A stretch of 64,000 nt of DNA from Rhodoferax sp. WC2427 (GTDB lineage: Bacteria; Pseudomonadota; Gammaproteobacteria; Burkholderiales; Burkholderiaceae_C): NCBI RefSeq assembly GCF_040822085.1, contig NZ_CP162006.1:868001-932000 (forward strand), in the 5' to 3' direction. The notes under the pieces are model-generated. The model did no database searches, had not been told where the DNA came from, and worked only from the letters and a program-made list of their open reading frames with translations. Positions 55,073-63,851 of the stretch are shown here, piece after piece. The number at the start of each line of letters is the position of its first letter. Within the stretch, counting starts at the first letter, position 1. Position numbers and translations under genes: made by a program.

Positions 55073-56101
55073 ATGCCCATGAACACCCGCCAAGGATTGC
55101 TGCTGGCTGCGCTGTGGGCTGCCCTGCTGCCGCTGGCAGATGCCGCACCGCCATTGCCCGCAGAGCCTGCTTCCGCTGCTGCGGTGCCCGAGCGCACCGT
55201 CAGCGAGTGGCTGATGCGCATGCACGAGGCCTCGGGCAAGCGCGCCTACATCGGCACGTTTGTGGTGTCGTACGGTGCGGGCAGCCTGTCCAGCGCACGG
55301 ATCTGGCATGTATGCGACGGCGCGCAGCAGATGGAGCGGGTCGAATCCCTGACCGGCGCGCCACGCTCCACCTTCCGCCGCAATGACCAGGTTATTACCT
55401 TCATGCCTGAGACCAAGGTAGCAGTCGTTGAAAAACGGGAATCGCTGGGCCTGTTCCCCAATTTGCTGGAGGCGGGCGACTTTGCCATCCCCGCGTTTTA
55501 TGCCGCCAAGCAGGTGGGCAGCGAGCGGGTTGCGGGTTTCGACGCCGATATGGTGCTGCTCAAGCCCAAAGACGGCTTGCGCTACGGCTACCGCATCTGG
55601 AGCGAGAAGAAGTCCGGCCTGGTGGTCAAGCTGCAGACGCTCGATGTGGATGGCCAGGTGCTGGAGCAGGCGGCTTTCTCCGAGCTGCAGCTGGATGCCC
55701 CCGTGAAGATGGACACCTTGGGCCAGATGATGGCCAATACCGCAGGCTACCGGGTCGAAACCTCGTCCATGCGCAAAACCACGGCCTTGTCGGAAGGCTG
55801 GGTCTTGAAAAATGGCGTGGCCGGCTTCAAACCTATGAGCTGCTTCCGCCGTGCGGTAGGTAACACGCCGGGGGGGCCGTCTGACGGTACGGTGCAGTGG
55901 GTGTTTTCGGACGGGCTGGCCTCGGTGTCGCTGTTTGTCGAGGCCTATGAGCCGCAGCGCCACCTGCAGGAAGGGGTAATGGCCGTAGGCGCCACCCAGT
56001 CCCTGACCCGCCGCATGGGGGCCTGGTGGCTGACGGCGGTGGGAGAGGTTCCGCTGGTCACCCTGAAGGCCTTTGGCCAAGGGTTGGAGCGGGTGAAGTA
56101 G
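55073..56101 (+). CDS. rseB: Sigma-E regulatory protein RseB/MucB
   Basis: A 342-residue periplasmic protein that guards RseA from cleavage and senses lipids or LPS. Signal peptide residues 1-25 (MPMNTRQGLLLAALWAALLP). The MucB/RseB N-domain has EWLMRMHEASGKRAYIGTFV and the C-domain (about 220-325) ends GEVPLVTLKAFGQGLERVK. It follows rseA after 17 bp. A second ATG two codons in is an alternative start. Confidence 0.95.
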   Translation: MPMNTRQGLLLAALWAALLPLADAAPPLPAEPASAAAVPERTVSEWLMRMHEASGKRAYIGTFVVSYGAGSLSSARIWHVCDGAQQMERVESLTGAPRSTFRRNDQVITFMPETKVAVVEKRESLGLFPNLLEAGDFAIPAFYAAKQVGSERVAGFDADMVLLKPKDGLRYGYRIWSEKKSGLVVKLQTLDVDGQVLEQAAFSELQLDAPVKMDTLGQMMANTAGYRVETSSMRKTTALSEGWVLKNGVAGFKPMSCFRRAVGNTPGGPSDGTVQWVFSDGLASVSLFVEAYEPQRHLQEGVMAVGATQSLTRRMGAWWLTAVGEVPLVTLKAFGQGLERVK

Positions 56102-56146
56102 CGCTGTTTCCAGGTTTTCTATCGATTGTTTTGAAGGATGTTGGCT

Positions 56147-57613
56147 ATGTTTCAGGTCAGTTTGAAAAATATCCGTTTTGCTGCGGTGGTGTGCAGCATG
56201 GCCTTGGTGTCGGTGGCGACCGTGGTGCCCAGCGCGCCGGTGTGGGCGCAGACCCGCACGCTGCCGGACTTCACCGATCTGGTGGAGCAGGTCGGACCGT
56301 CGGTGGTCAACATCCGCACGCTGGAAAAAGCCTCGGCCCACGCGGCGCAAGGCAATGGCATGGACGAAGACATGCAAGAATTTTTCAAGCGTTTTGGCGT
56401 GCCGATCCCTAATATGCCGCGCCAGGCGCCGCGCCCGCAAAAACCCCAGCAACCGGAAGAGGAAGTGCCGCGCGGCGTGGGTTCGGGCTTCATTCTGAGC
56501 GCCGACGGCTACATCATGACCAACGCCCACGTGGTCGAAGGCGCAGAAGAGGTCCTGGTTACCCTGACCGACAAGCGCGAACTCAAGGCCAAGATCATCG
56601 GTTTTGACAAGCGCAGCGACGTGGCCCTGGTCAAGATCGACGCCACCGGCCTGCCGGCCGTCAAGCTGGGCGACGTGGGCCGCCTCAAGGTGGGCGAATG
56701 GGTGATGGCGATCGGTTCGCCTTTCGGCCTGGAGAACACCGTGACCGCGGGCATCGTCAGCGCCAAGCAGCGCGATACCGGTGACTACCTGTCCTTCATC
56801 CAGACCGATGTGGCCATCAACCCCGGCAATTCCGGCGGTCCACTGATCAATATGCGCGGCGAGGTGGTGGGCATCAACAGCCAGATCTACTCGCGCTCGG
56901 GCGGCTTCATGGGCATTTCGTTTGCCATTCCCATCGATGAAGCCTCTCGCGTCAGCGACCAGTTGCGCGCCTCGGGCCGGGTGTCGCGTGGCCGTATCGG
57001 TGTGCAGATCGAAACCGTGTCCAAGGAAGTGGCGGATTCGGTCGGCCTGGGCAAGGCGCAGGGCGCGTTTGTGCGCGGTGTCGAAACCGGCTCGCCCGCC
57101 GAAAAAGCCGGTGTGGAAGCGGGTGACATCATCACCAAGTTCGACGGCAAGGCGATCGACAAGTCCTCGGACCTGCCGCGCCTGGTGGGCAATACCAAGC
57201 CCGGCTCCAAGAGCAGCCTGACCGTGTTCCGCCGCGGTGCCACCAAGGAGTTGACGGTGTCGATTGCCGAGATCGAAGACGATCGGCCGGTTAAAAAGGC
57301 CTCGGGCAAAGAAGACAAACCCAAGGCATCGTCTGCGGGCCAGCAGTTGGGCCTGGTGGTGAGCGAGCTCACCGACGCGCAGAAAAAGGAGCTCAAGCTC
57401 AAAGGCGGTGTCAAGGTCGATAGCGCCACCGAGGGCGCAGCCCGCGCTGGGGTGAAGGAGGGTGACGTGATCGTGGCCATTGCCAACGCCGAGGTCGGCA
57501 GCGTCAAGGAGTTCGAGGCAGCAGTGGCCAAGATGGATAAAAGCAAACCCATCAACCTGCTGCTGCGCCGCGGTGAATGGGCGCAATACGCCTTGATCCG
57601 GCCTCTGAAGTAA
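56147..57613 (+). CDS. mucD: Periplasmic serine protease/chaperone MucD (DegP-like)
   Basis: A 488-residue HtrA protease with two PDZ domains. Signal peptide about 1-33, cleaved near VWA-QT. Catalytic triad H128 (TNAHVVEGA), D158 (SDVALVKI) and S229 (NPGNSGGPLIN). PDZ1 about 285-375; PDZ2 about 395-480. GAAGG sits 9 nt before the ATG at 56147, better than the ATG at 56138, which it abuts. The position after rseB matches the MucD type of Pseudomonas, where the protease is under sigma-E control. Confidence 0.96.
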   Translation: MFQVSLKNIRFAAVVCSMALVSVATVVPSAPVWAQTRTLPDFTDLVEQVGPSVVNIRTLEKASAHAAQGNGMDEDMQEFFKRFGVPIPNMPRQAPRPQKPQQPEEEVPRGVGSGFILSADGYIMTNAHVVEGAEEVLVTLTDKRELKAKIIGFDKRSDVALVKIDATGLPAVKLGDVGRLKVGEWVMAIGSPFGLENTVTAGIVSAKQRDTGDYLSFIQTDVAINPGNSGGPLINMRGEVVGINSQIYSRSGGFMGISFAIPIDEASRVSDQLRASGRVSRGRIGVQIETVSKEVADSVGLGKAQGAFVRGVETGSPAEKAGVEAGDIITKFDGKAIDKSSDLPRLVGNTKPGSKSSLTVFRRGATKELTVSIAEIEDDRPVKKASGKEDKPKASSAGQQLGLVVSELTDAQKKELKLKGGVKVDSATEGAARAGVKEGDVIVAIANAEVGSVKEFEAAVAKMDKSKPINLLLRRGEWAQYALIRPLK

Positions 57614-57859
57614 TTCGTTGGCGCCACAAAACCCTGCAAGCCTTACACGCTATGGGGTTTTAGGCGCTGCAGACTAGGGAAAATACGCTGTCACAAAATT
57701 TTCTTGCAGGGCCCGGTATTTGCTTAAAAGTTTGCAGCTACTAACTTAAAAATGGACTAGCAACGATTTTGGATAGAATCGAGGCTCCGTTTGCTAGGTT
57801 TTGACCATATCAAAAATGCTGGAAACCACGATGCGGGACGCGTCCCCATGGTGCACAGG

Positions 57860-57926
57860 TGGTCCACAAACCGCCCACATGTTGTCCAGAAACCTATCCA
57901 CCGCCCTGTGAATAAATTGTGCATAA
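57860..57926. promoter_or_regulatory. Cluster of DnaA-box-like sequences
   Basis: On the minus strand TTATGCACA (57918-57926) and TTATTCACA (57907-57915) both fit TTATNCACA and are spaced 11 bp start to start. On the plus strand lie three weaker sites with two mismatches each: TGGTCCACA (57860), TTGTCCAGA (57882) and CTATCCACC (57894). Confidence 0.5.
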
Positions 57927-58002
57927 GATCCCTGTTGCGGCCCTGCAACGCATGACCTGCCCGGGTGTCCGGACTTTGCAAGACAGGCTTTTTGCCTACA
58001 AT

Positions 58003-58073
58003 GAAGTTCCAGCTATCGCAGTTGCCAAAGATTGTTGGTTCAGGGCGCGTTCGTTTTCGACGCGCCCTTTTTT
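58003..58073 (+). ncRNA. Candidate small RNA (orphan promoter-terminator unit)
   Basis: TTGCAA (57976-57981) and TACAAT (57997-58002) make a plausible promoter, though the spacing of 15 bp is short. A start near 58009 would give an RNA of about 65 nt ending in the terminator AGGGCGCGT/ACGCGCCCT with six T. No ORF lies within it. It could instead be a leader attenuator for lepA or the distal end of the mucD mRNA. Confidence 0.35.
58042..58073 (+). terminator. Strong terminator upstream of lepA
   Basis: A 9-bp GC-rich stem AGGGCGCGT/ACGCGCCCT extended by CG/CG around TTTT, followed by six T. It ends 88 bp before the lepA ATG. Confidence 0.85.
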
Positions 58074-58085
58074 CGTTTATCACCC

Positions 58086-58145
58086 ATGACTTTCATGGAT
58101 CTGGACTGCAATACAGCCCGGGACATGGAAGTGATTTCACTTTAA
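58086..58145 (+). CDS. Possible 19-codon leader ORF before lepA
   Basis: ATG...TAA encodes 19 residues (MTFMDLDCNTARDMEVISL) ending 16 bp before the lepA start. No ribosome site is visible upstream and I recognise no homologue. It may be chance; it is recorded because of its position between a terminator and lepA. Confidence 0.2.
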   Translation: MTFMDLDCNTARDMEVISL

Positions 58146-58161
58146 ATAAAGCTTTTCGTTG

Positions 58162-59970
58162 ATGAAAAACATCAGAAATTTCTCCATCATCGCGCACATC
58201 GACCATGGCAAATCAACGCTGGCTGACCGCTTGATCCAACGCTGTGGCGGTCTGGCCGAACGCAAAATGGAAGCCCAGGTGCTGGATTCGATGGACATCG
58301 AAAAAGAGCGCGGCATCACGATCAAGGCGCAAACCGCCGCCCTGCACTACAAGGCGAAAGACGGGCAGATCTACAACCTGAATCTGATCGACACCCCCGG
58401 CCACGTGGACTTTTCCTACGAAGTGAGCCGTTCCCTGTCGGCCTGCGAAGGTGCGCTGCTGGTGGTCGATGCGAGCCAGGGCGTGGAAGCCCAAACCGTG
58501 GCCAACTGCTACACCGCGCTGGAGCTGGGCGTGGAAGTGGTGCCTGTGCTGAACAAGATTGACCTGCCCAACGCCGACCTGGACAACGCCAAGCTGGAAA
58601 TCGAAGACGTGATCGGCATTGATGCCACCGACGCGATTCCCTGCTCGGCCAAAACCGGCGTAGGCATCGACGAAATTCTGGAAGCCATCGTGGCCAAGGT
58701 GCCATCGCCCAAGGGCGACCCGGCAGCCCCGTTGCGGGCCATGATCATCGACAGTTGGTTCGACCCGTATGTGGGCGTGGTGATGCTGGTGCGGGTGGTG
58801 GATGGCCGCCTGGCCAAGGGCGAGCGCATCCGCATGATGGCCTCGGCCGCCTGCTACAACGCCGACAACCTGGGGGTGTTCACCCCCGGCACCGAAGTGC
58901 GCCAGTCGCTGGAGGCGGGCGAGGTGGGTTTCATCATCGCGGGTATCAAGGAATTGCAGGCTGCCAAGGTGGGCGATACCGTCACCCTGGACAAAAAGCT
59001 GCCCAACAACGCAGGCCCGGCCGAAGAGGCCTTGCCCGGCTTCAAGGAAATCCAGCCCCAGGTGTTTGCCGGGCTGTACCCCACCGAAGCCAGCGAGTAC
59101 GAGTCGCTGCGCGATGCGCTCGAAAAGCTCAAGCTCAACGATGCCTCGCTGCACTACGAGCCCGAGGTGTCGCAGGCGCTGGGCTTTGGCTTTCGCTGCG
59201 GCTTTTTGGGGCTGCTGCACATGGAAATTGTGCAAGAGCGCTTGGAGCGCGAATTCGACCAGGACCTGATCACCACCGCCCCCAGCGTGGTCTACCAGGT
59301 GGCGCGCTCGGACGGCACCATCACCATGGTGGAAAACCCCGCCAAGATGCCCGATTCCAGCCGCATGGAAGAAATCCGCGAACCCATCGTCACCGTGCAC
59401 TTGTATATGCCGCAAGAGTACGTGGGCGTGGTGATGACGCTGGCCAACCAGAAGCGCGGTGTGCAGATGAACATGGCCTACAAGGGCCGCCAGGTCGTGC
59501 TGACCTACGAGATGCCGCTGGCCGAGATCGTGCTGGACTTCTTCGACAAGCTTAAATCGGTGAGCCGGGGCTATGCCTCCATGGACTACGAGTTCAAGGA
59601 GTACCGCGCGGCCGATGTAGTGAAAGTGGATATCTTGCTCAACAGCGAAAAGGTCGACGCCCTGTCGATCATCGTGCACCGCAGCCAGTCGCAGTACCGG
59701 GGTCGGGCCGTGGTGGCCAAGATGCGCGAGATCATTTCCCGCCAGCAGTTCGACGTGGCCATCCAGGCGGCCATTGGATCCGGCATTATTGCCCGTGAGA
59801 CAATCAAAGCGCTGCGCAAGAACGTCATTGCCAAGTGCTATGGCGGCGACATTTCGCGCAAGCGCAAGCTGCTTGACAAGCAAAAACAAGGTAAAAAACG
59901 CATGAAGCAAATCGGCTCGGTAGAAGTGCCGCAAGAGGCTTTTCTGGCAATTCTGCAGGTGGAAGATTGA
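58162..59970 (+). CDS. lepA: Elongation factor 4 (LepA)
   Basis: A 602-residue ribosomal back-translocase GTPase. G1 is AHIDHGKST (11-19), G2/G3 regions include [10 protein letters not shown] and DTPGHVDF, and G4 is NKIDLP. The LepA-specific C-terminal domain ends ...[24 protein letters not shown] at 58162 ([12 protein letters not shown]) matches the E. coli start; no good ribosome site is visible upstream. It heads lepA-lepB-DUF4845-rnc-era-recO-pdxJ, and its stop overlaps lepB (TGATG). Confidence 0.97.
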   Translation: MKNIRNFSIIAHIDHGKSTLADRLIQRCGGLAERKMEAQVLDSMDIEKERGITIKAQTAALHYKAKDGQIYNLNLIDTPGHVDFSYEVSRSLSACEGALLVVDASQGVEAQTVANCYTALELGVEVVPVLNKIDLPNADLDNAKLEIEDVIGIDATDAIPCSAKTGVGIDEILEAIVAKVPSPKGDPAAPLRAMIIDSWFDPYVGVVMLVRVVDGRLAKGERIRMMASAACYNADNLGVFTPGTEVRQSLEAGEVGFIIAGIKELQAAKVGDTVTLDKKLPNNAGPAEEALPGFKEIQPQVFAGLYPTEASEYESLRDALEKLKLNDASLHYEPEVSQALGFGFRCGFLGLLHMEIVQERLEREFDQDLITTAPSVVYQVARSDGTITMVENPAKMPDSSRMEEIREPIVTVHLYMPQEYVGVVMTLANQKRGVQMNMAYKGRQVVLTYEMPLAEIVLDFFDKLKSVSRGYASMDYEFKEYRAADVVKVDILLNSEKVDALSIIVHRSQSQYRGRAVVAKMREIISRQQFDVAIQAAIGSGIIARETIKALRKNVIAKCYGGDISRKRKLLDKQKQGKKRMKQIGSVEVPQEAFLAILQVED

Positions 59971-60935
59971 TGCAAGTTCTGACGGCGATGGTTCTGGCGG
60001 CTTTTGTCGCCTATGGTGGGGCTTGGTACATGGGCATGCTGGAGGGCAACTTTGCCTTGCTGCTGTTTCTGGCCACCTTTGTGACCGGTTTGTACTGGCT
60101 GGCCGAGCGGTTTTACTTTTTGCCGCGCCGCCAGCATGCGGTGGTCGCGCTGGAGCAATCGGCGGCCCAGCGGCTGGCGGAACTGAACAAGATGGGCATC
60201 ACCCAGGTGGACACTGTGTCGCCTGACACCAAGGTGCGCATGTTGCAACAGCCCTGGTGGCTGGACTGGACTGCGGGCCTGTTTCCGGTGATTCTGGCGG
60301 TGTTTTTGCTGCGCTCGTTCCTGTTTGAGCCGTTCAAGATCCCCTCGGGCTCGATGATTCCCACGCTGTTGGTGGGCGACCTGATTTTGGTGAACAAATT
60401 CCACTACGGCGTGCGTTTGCCGGTGCTCAACACCAAGCTGACCGACGGTACGCCCCCCCAGCGTGGTGACGTGATGGTCTTCCGCTACCCTCCCAAGCCC
60501 AGCCTGGACTACATCAAGCGGGTGGTCGGCGTGCCGGGCGACGAAGTGGCCTACATCAACAAGCGTTTGACCATCAACGGCAAGGCGCTGGACACCAAGG
60601 CCATTCCCGATTTCTTCGACGAAGACCAGATGCGCTACTTCAAGCAGTTTGAAGAAACCCTGGGCGACCAGCCGCACCGCCTGCTCAATGACGAGAGCCG
60701 CCCCGCCTTTGTACAGGGCGCTGATGACTTTGCGTTTCGGCAAAACTGCCAGTACAGCGTCGAAGGCGTGGTCTGCAAAGTCCCCGAAGGCCAGTATTTC
60801 ATGATGGGCGATAACCGCGACAACTCGCTGGATTCGCGCTACTGGGGCTTTGTGCCCGACAAAAACATCGTCGGCAAGGCCTTCTTTGTGTGGATGAATT
60901 TCGGCAACATCAAACGCATTGGCGCGTTCCACTAG
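59970..60935 (+). CDS. lepB: Signal peptidase I
   Basis: A 321-residue inner-membrane protease removing Sec signal peptides. Two N-terminal membrane helices (about 3-20 and 28-45) plus a third near the catalytic Ser. The Ser-Lys dyad is S128 (IPSGSMIPTL) and K183 (YIKRVVGVPGD); MGDNRDNSLDSRYWGFV is box E. The ATG has GGAAG four nt upstream and overlaps the lepA stop. It precedes rnc as in E. coli. Confidence 0.97.
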   Translation: MQVLTAMVLAAFVAYGGAWYMGMLEGNFALLLFLATFVTGLYWLAERFYFLPRRQHAVVALEQSAAQRLAELNKMGITQVDTVSPDTKVRMLQQPWWLDWTAGLFPVILAVFLLRSFLFEPFKIPSGSMIPTLLVGDLILVNKFHYGVRLPVLNTKLTDGTPPQRGDVMVFRYPPKPSLDYIKRVVGVPGDEVAYINKRLTINGKALDTKAIPDFFDEDQMRYFKQFEETLGDQPHRLLNDESRPAFVQGADDFAFRQNCQYSVEGVVCKVPEGQYFMMGDNRDNSLDSRYWGFVPDKNIVGKAFFVWMNFGNIKRIGAFH

Positions 60936-60952
60936 GTTTGAAAGGGCAAGTG

Positions 60953-61306
60953 ATGAAACATGCATTGAGGTCCAAACAACGCGGCCTGTCTTTCTTCGGC
61001 GTCATCTTCTTGGGCGTGCTGATCTTCTCGGTGTTCGTGGTGGGGGCCAAGGTGGTGCCGACCGTGATCGAACACCAGGCGATTTTGAAAGCCCTGGAGA
61101 AATCCAAGTCCGGCAACACCGTGCCCGAAGTGCGCTCCATTTTCGACAAAGCCGCCACCATCGACGACATCTCGTCCGTGTCCGGCAAAGACCTGAACGT
61201 GACCAAGAACGGCGACAAGGTCGTGGTCTCCATCGCCTACAACAAAGAAATTGAATTGGTGGGCCCAGCTTATTTGCTCATCAAGTACACCGGAACCAGC
61301 AAATAG
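60953..61306 (+). CDS. DUF4845 membrane-anchored small protein
   Basis: A 117-residue protein with an N-terminal basic tail (MKHALRSKQRGLSFF), one membrane helix (about 15-36, GVIFLGVLIFSVFVVGAK) and a soluble domain ending YLLIKYTGTSK. This layout, pilin-like at the N-terminus but without the prepilin cleavage site, is typical of DUF4845 proteins found between lepB and rnc in many beta- and gammaproteobacteria. Function unknown. It starts 17 bp after lepB with AAAGGGCAAG as ribosome site. Confidence 0.88.
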   Translation: MKHALRSKQRGLSFFGVIFLGVLIFSVFVVGAKVVPTVIEHQAILKALEKSKSGNTVPEVRSIFDKAATIDDISSVSGKDLNVTKNGDKVVVSIAYNKEIELVGPAYLLIKYTGTSK

Positions 61307-61307
61307 C

Positions 61308-62009
61308 GTGAACGATGGCCTTCTAGCGCTGCAGCAACGACTGCAGCATGTTTTTTCCGATGGCAAATTGCTGGTGCGTGCCACCACCCACCGCAGCTTT
61401 TCGGCCGACCACAACGAGCGGCTTGAATTTCTGGGCGACTCGGTACTGAACCTGTCGGTGGCAGGCCTGCTCTACACCCGCCTCAAGGACCTGCCCGAGG
61501 GCGATCTGTCCCGCGTGCGCGCCAACATGGTCAAGCAAGACACCTTGCACCAATTGGCCGTGGTGCTGGATCTGCCCAGCGTGCTGCGCCTGGGGGAGGG
61601 CGAGGCCCGCTCCGGCGGACAAAAGCGCCCGTCCATCCTGGCCGATGCCCTGGAAGCCGTGATCGGCGCGGTGTACCTGGATGCCGGGTACGACGCTGCC
61701 GAGGCCCTGGTGCACCGCCTGTTCAAAGAGGTCGAAATCAACCCCCAGATGCAGGCCATCGGCAAAGACCCGAAGACCGAGTTGCAGGAGTGGCTGCAGG
61801 GTCGCAAAATGAAAGTACCCGCCTACCGCGTGGTCAGCACCTTGGGGGCTGCCCACCGGCAAACCTTCGATGTGGAATGTGAAATTGTTGAGCTCGGCCA
61901 AACCGAGCGCGGCATTGGCGGCTCGCGCCGCGCTGGTGAACAGGCTGCGGCGGCTGCCATGCTGGTCAAACTTCAATCCAAAGCCGTCTCCGTGAAAGCC
62001 TCCAAATGA
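61308..62009 (+). CDS. rnc: Ribonuclease III
   Basis: A 233-residue double-strand-specific RNase for rRNA processing. The catalytic signature is [17 protein letters not shown] (usual [12 protein letters not shown]), the second acidic cluster is in [20 protein letters not shown], and a dsRBD occupies about 155-225 ([13 protein letters not shown] ... [15 protein letters not shown]). The start is GTG at 61308, one base after the preceding stop; ATG starts in frame would be internal to the DUF4845 gene. Stop overlaps era (ATGA). Confidence 0.96.
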   Translation: MNDGLLALQQRLQHVFSDGKLLVRATTHRSFSADHNERLEFLGDSVLNLSVAGLLYTRLKDLPEGDLSRVRANMVKQDTLHQLAVVLDLPSVLRLGEGEARSGGQKRPSILADALEAVIGAVYLDAGYDAAEALVHRLFKEVEINPQMQAIGKDPKTELQEWLQGRKMKVPAYRVVSTLGAAHRQTFDVECEIVELGQTERGIGGSRRAGEQAAAAAMLVKLQSKAVSVKASK

Positions 62010-63037
62010 CCGCAAGCCAAAACCCCGAATCCGTTCCCGTCCCTGAATCCGCCGACACCCCGGAAGATGCCCTGTCTTCGCTGGAAGGCATGCTGGCCGG
62101 GCTGAAAAAAGTGGCTCCCGGTGGCGACACCACCGGCCAGCGCTGCGGCCTGGTGGCCATCGTGGGCAAGCCCAACGTGGGCAAATCCACCCTGCTCAAT
62201 GCCGTGGTGGGGCAAAAAATCAGCATCACCTCGCGCAAGGCGCAGACCACGCGCCACCGCATCACCGGCATCCGTACCCGCGAGAACACCCAGTTCGTGT
62301 TTGTCGACACCCCCGGCTTCCAGACCCACCACAACAATGCGCTGAACCGCTCGCTGAACAAAACCGTGCTGGGCGCAGTGGGCGATGTGGACCTGATCTT
62401 GTTTGTCGTCGAGGCCGGCAGCTTCACCCTGGCCGATGCCAAGGTGCTGTCGCTGCTCAAGCAAGACATCCCCGTGCTGCTGATCGCCAACAAGCTGGAC
62501 AACGTACACCGCCGGGCCGAAATCGCCCCCTGGCTGCAATCCATGCAAGAGCGCCACAAGTTCGCCGAATTTGTGCCCATGTCGGCCAAGAACGCCAAGG
62601 ACATCGAGCGCCTGTTCGCCATCTGCGCCAAGTACCTGCCCGAGCAGGGCTGGTGGTACGCCGAAGACGAGCTGACCGACCGCAGCGAGAAGTTCCAGGC
62701 CGCCGAGACCGTGCGCGAAAAGCTGTTCCGCCTCACCGGCGACGAGTTGCCCTACACCTCTACCGTCATCATCGACAAGTTCGAAGAAGAGCCACCCGCC
62801 CGCAAAGGCCAGAAGCGCCTGCTGAAAATCGCTGCCACCATCGTGGTCGAGCGCGATGGCCACAAAGCCATGGTGATCGGCGACAAGGGCGAGCGCATCA
62901 AGCGCATCGGCATGGAAACCCGTGTCGAACTCGAAAAGCTCATGGATGCCAAGGTGTTCATTGAGGTCTGGGTCAAGGTTCGCTCCGGCTGGGCCGACGA
63001 CGAAGCCCGCGTGCGCTCTTTCGGCTACGGCGACTGA
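62006..63037 (+). CDS. era: GTPase Era
   Basis: A 343-residue GTPase for 16S rRNA maturation and 30S assembly. G1 is GKPNVGKST (54-62), G3 DTPGFQ, G4 NKLD. The C-terminal KH domain (about 245-330) has [20 protein letters not shown] and [14 protein letters not shown] 40-residue acidic/Pro N-terminal extension (about 1-45) is longer than in E. coli Era (301 aa). Coupled by ATGA to rnc, the classic rnc-era-recO order. Confidence 0.97.
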   Translation: MTASQNPESVPVPESADTPEDALSSLEGMLAGLKKVAPGGDTTGQRCGLVAIVGKPNVGKSTLLNAVVGQKISITSRKAQTTRHRITGIRTRENTQFVFVDTPGFQTHHNNALNRSLNKTVLGAVGDVDLILFVVEAGSFTLADAKVLSLLKQDIPVLLIANKLDNVHRRAEIAPWLQSMQERHKFAEFVPMSAKNAKDIERLFAICAKYLPEQGWWYAEDELTDRSEKFQAAETVREKLFRLTGDELPYTSTVIIDKFEEEPPARKGQKRLLKIAATIVVERDGHKAMVIGDKGERIKRIGMETRVELEKLMDAKVFIEVWVKVRSGWADDEARVRSFGYGD

Positions 63038-63101
63038 CCACGCACCCCCCTGGGCCACCGGTCGGCCCTGGCGTGCTGTGTAGCCCTGTTTTTATCTGAC
63101 C

Positions 63102-63851
63102 ATGGCCACCAAACGCACGCTGGATGAACCTGCTTATGTGCTCCACCGCTACGACTGGAGCGAGTCCAGCCTGATCCTGGAAGTCTTCACCCGCCACCAC
63201 GGCCGCATGGCCATCGTGGCCAAGGGGGTGAAAAAGCCCACCTCCAACTTTCGCCCCATCTTGCTGCCGCTGCAACCCCTGCGGCTGTCGTTTGGCGGCG
63301 ATGCCGAGATCCGCACCCTCAAGGCGGCCGAGTGGGTGGGCGGCCATGTGATGCCCACCGGCGACGCACTGCTGTCGGGCTACTACCTCAACGAACTGCT
63401 GATGCGCCTGCTGGCCCGCGACGACCCGCACGCCGTGCTGTTCGATGCCTACGCCATTGCGGTCCAGGTGCTGGCCTCCGAACATGGCGAGGCCCTGCAA
63501 CCCGCGCTGCGGGCCTTCGAGCTGTTGCTGCTGCGCGAGATCGGGCTGCTGCCCTCGCTGGACGTGCAAACCATGACGCTGGAGCCGCTGGACCCCGCGG
63601 GCCGCTACAGCCTGGTGGCCGAGGGCGGCCTGCGCCAAAGCCAACAGGACGACCGCGCCAGCCTCAGCGGTGCCCAATGGCTGCTGCTGCAGCACTCGCT
63701 GCAGGCCGGCGCCCCCTTTACCGCCACTTTGCGCGCCTGCGCCGAGGTGCTGAACGGCCTGAAGCCCCAGCTGCGGGCCGTGCTGCACTACCATTGCGGC
63801 ATGGCAACGCTGCATACGCGGCAACTGATGATGGACCTGCAAAATTTATGA
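63102..63851 (+). CDS. recO: DNA repair protein RecO
   Basis: A 249-residue recombination mediator helping load RecA at gaps with RecFR. The N-terminal OB fold starts [20 protein letters not shown] and contains [18 protein letters not shown]; the helical C-domain has [19 protein letters not shown]. The C-terminus [12 protein letters not shown] is canonical. It follows era after 64 bp and overlaps pdxJ (ATGA). Confidence 0.95.
   Translation: MATKRTLDEPAYVLHRYDWSESSLILEVFTRHHGRMAIVAKGVKKPTSNFRPILLPLQPLRLSFGGDAEIRTLKAAEWVGGHVMPTGDALLSGYYLNELLMRLLARDDPHAVLFDAYAIAVQVLASEHGEALQPALRAFELLLLREIGLLPSLDVQTMTLEPLDPAGRYSLVAEGGLRQSQQDDRASLSGAQWLLLQHSLQAGAPFTATLRACAEVLNGLKPQLRAVLHYHCGMATLHTRQLMMDLQNL

Larger units (their letters stand above)
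57614..58158. other. 545-bp mucD-lepA intergenic region
   Basis: The longest gap but one in the window, visibly AT-richer than its neighbours, and without a convincing gene. In order: a weak AAAACCC/GGGTTTT hairpin (57628-57661) that may end the mucD transcript; a TAGAAT hexamer (57774); a perfect palindrome GGGACGCGTCCC (57835-57846); DnaA-box-like sequences (57860-57926); a promoter-terminator pair (57976-58073); and a 19-codon ORF (58086-58145) just before lepA. Confidence 0.8.

Noticed and set aside
55034-57586. An 850-codon open frame antisense to rseB-mucD
   Set aside because: It spans two well-defined sense genes, has His/Gln-rich antisense composition and no recognisable domain.
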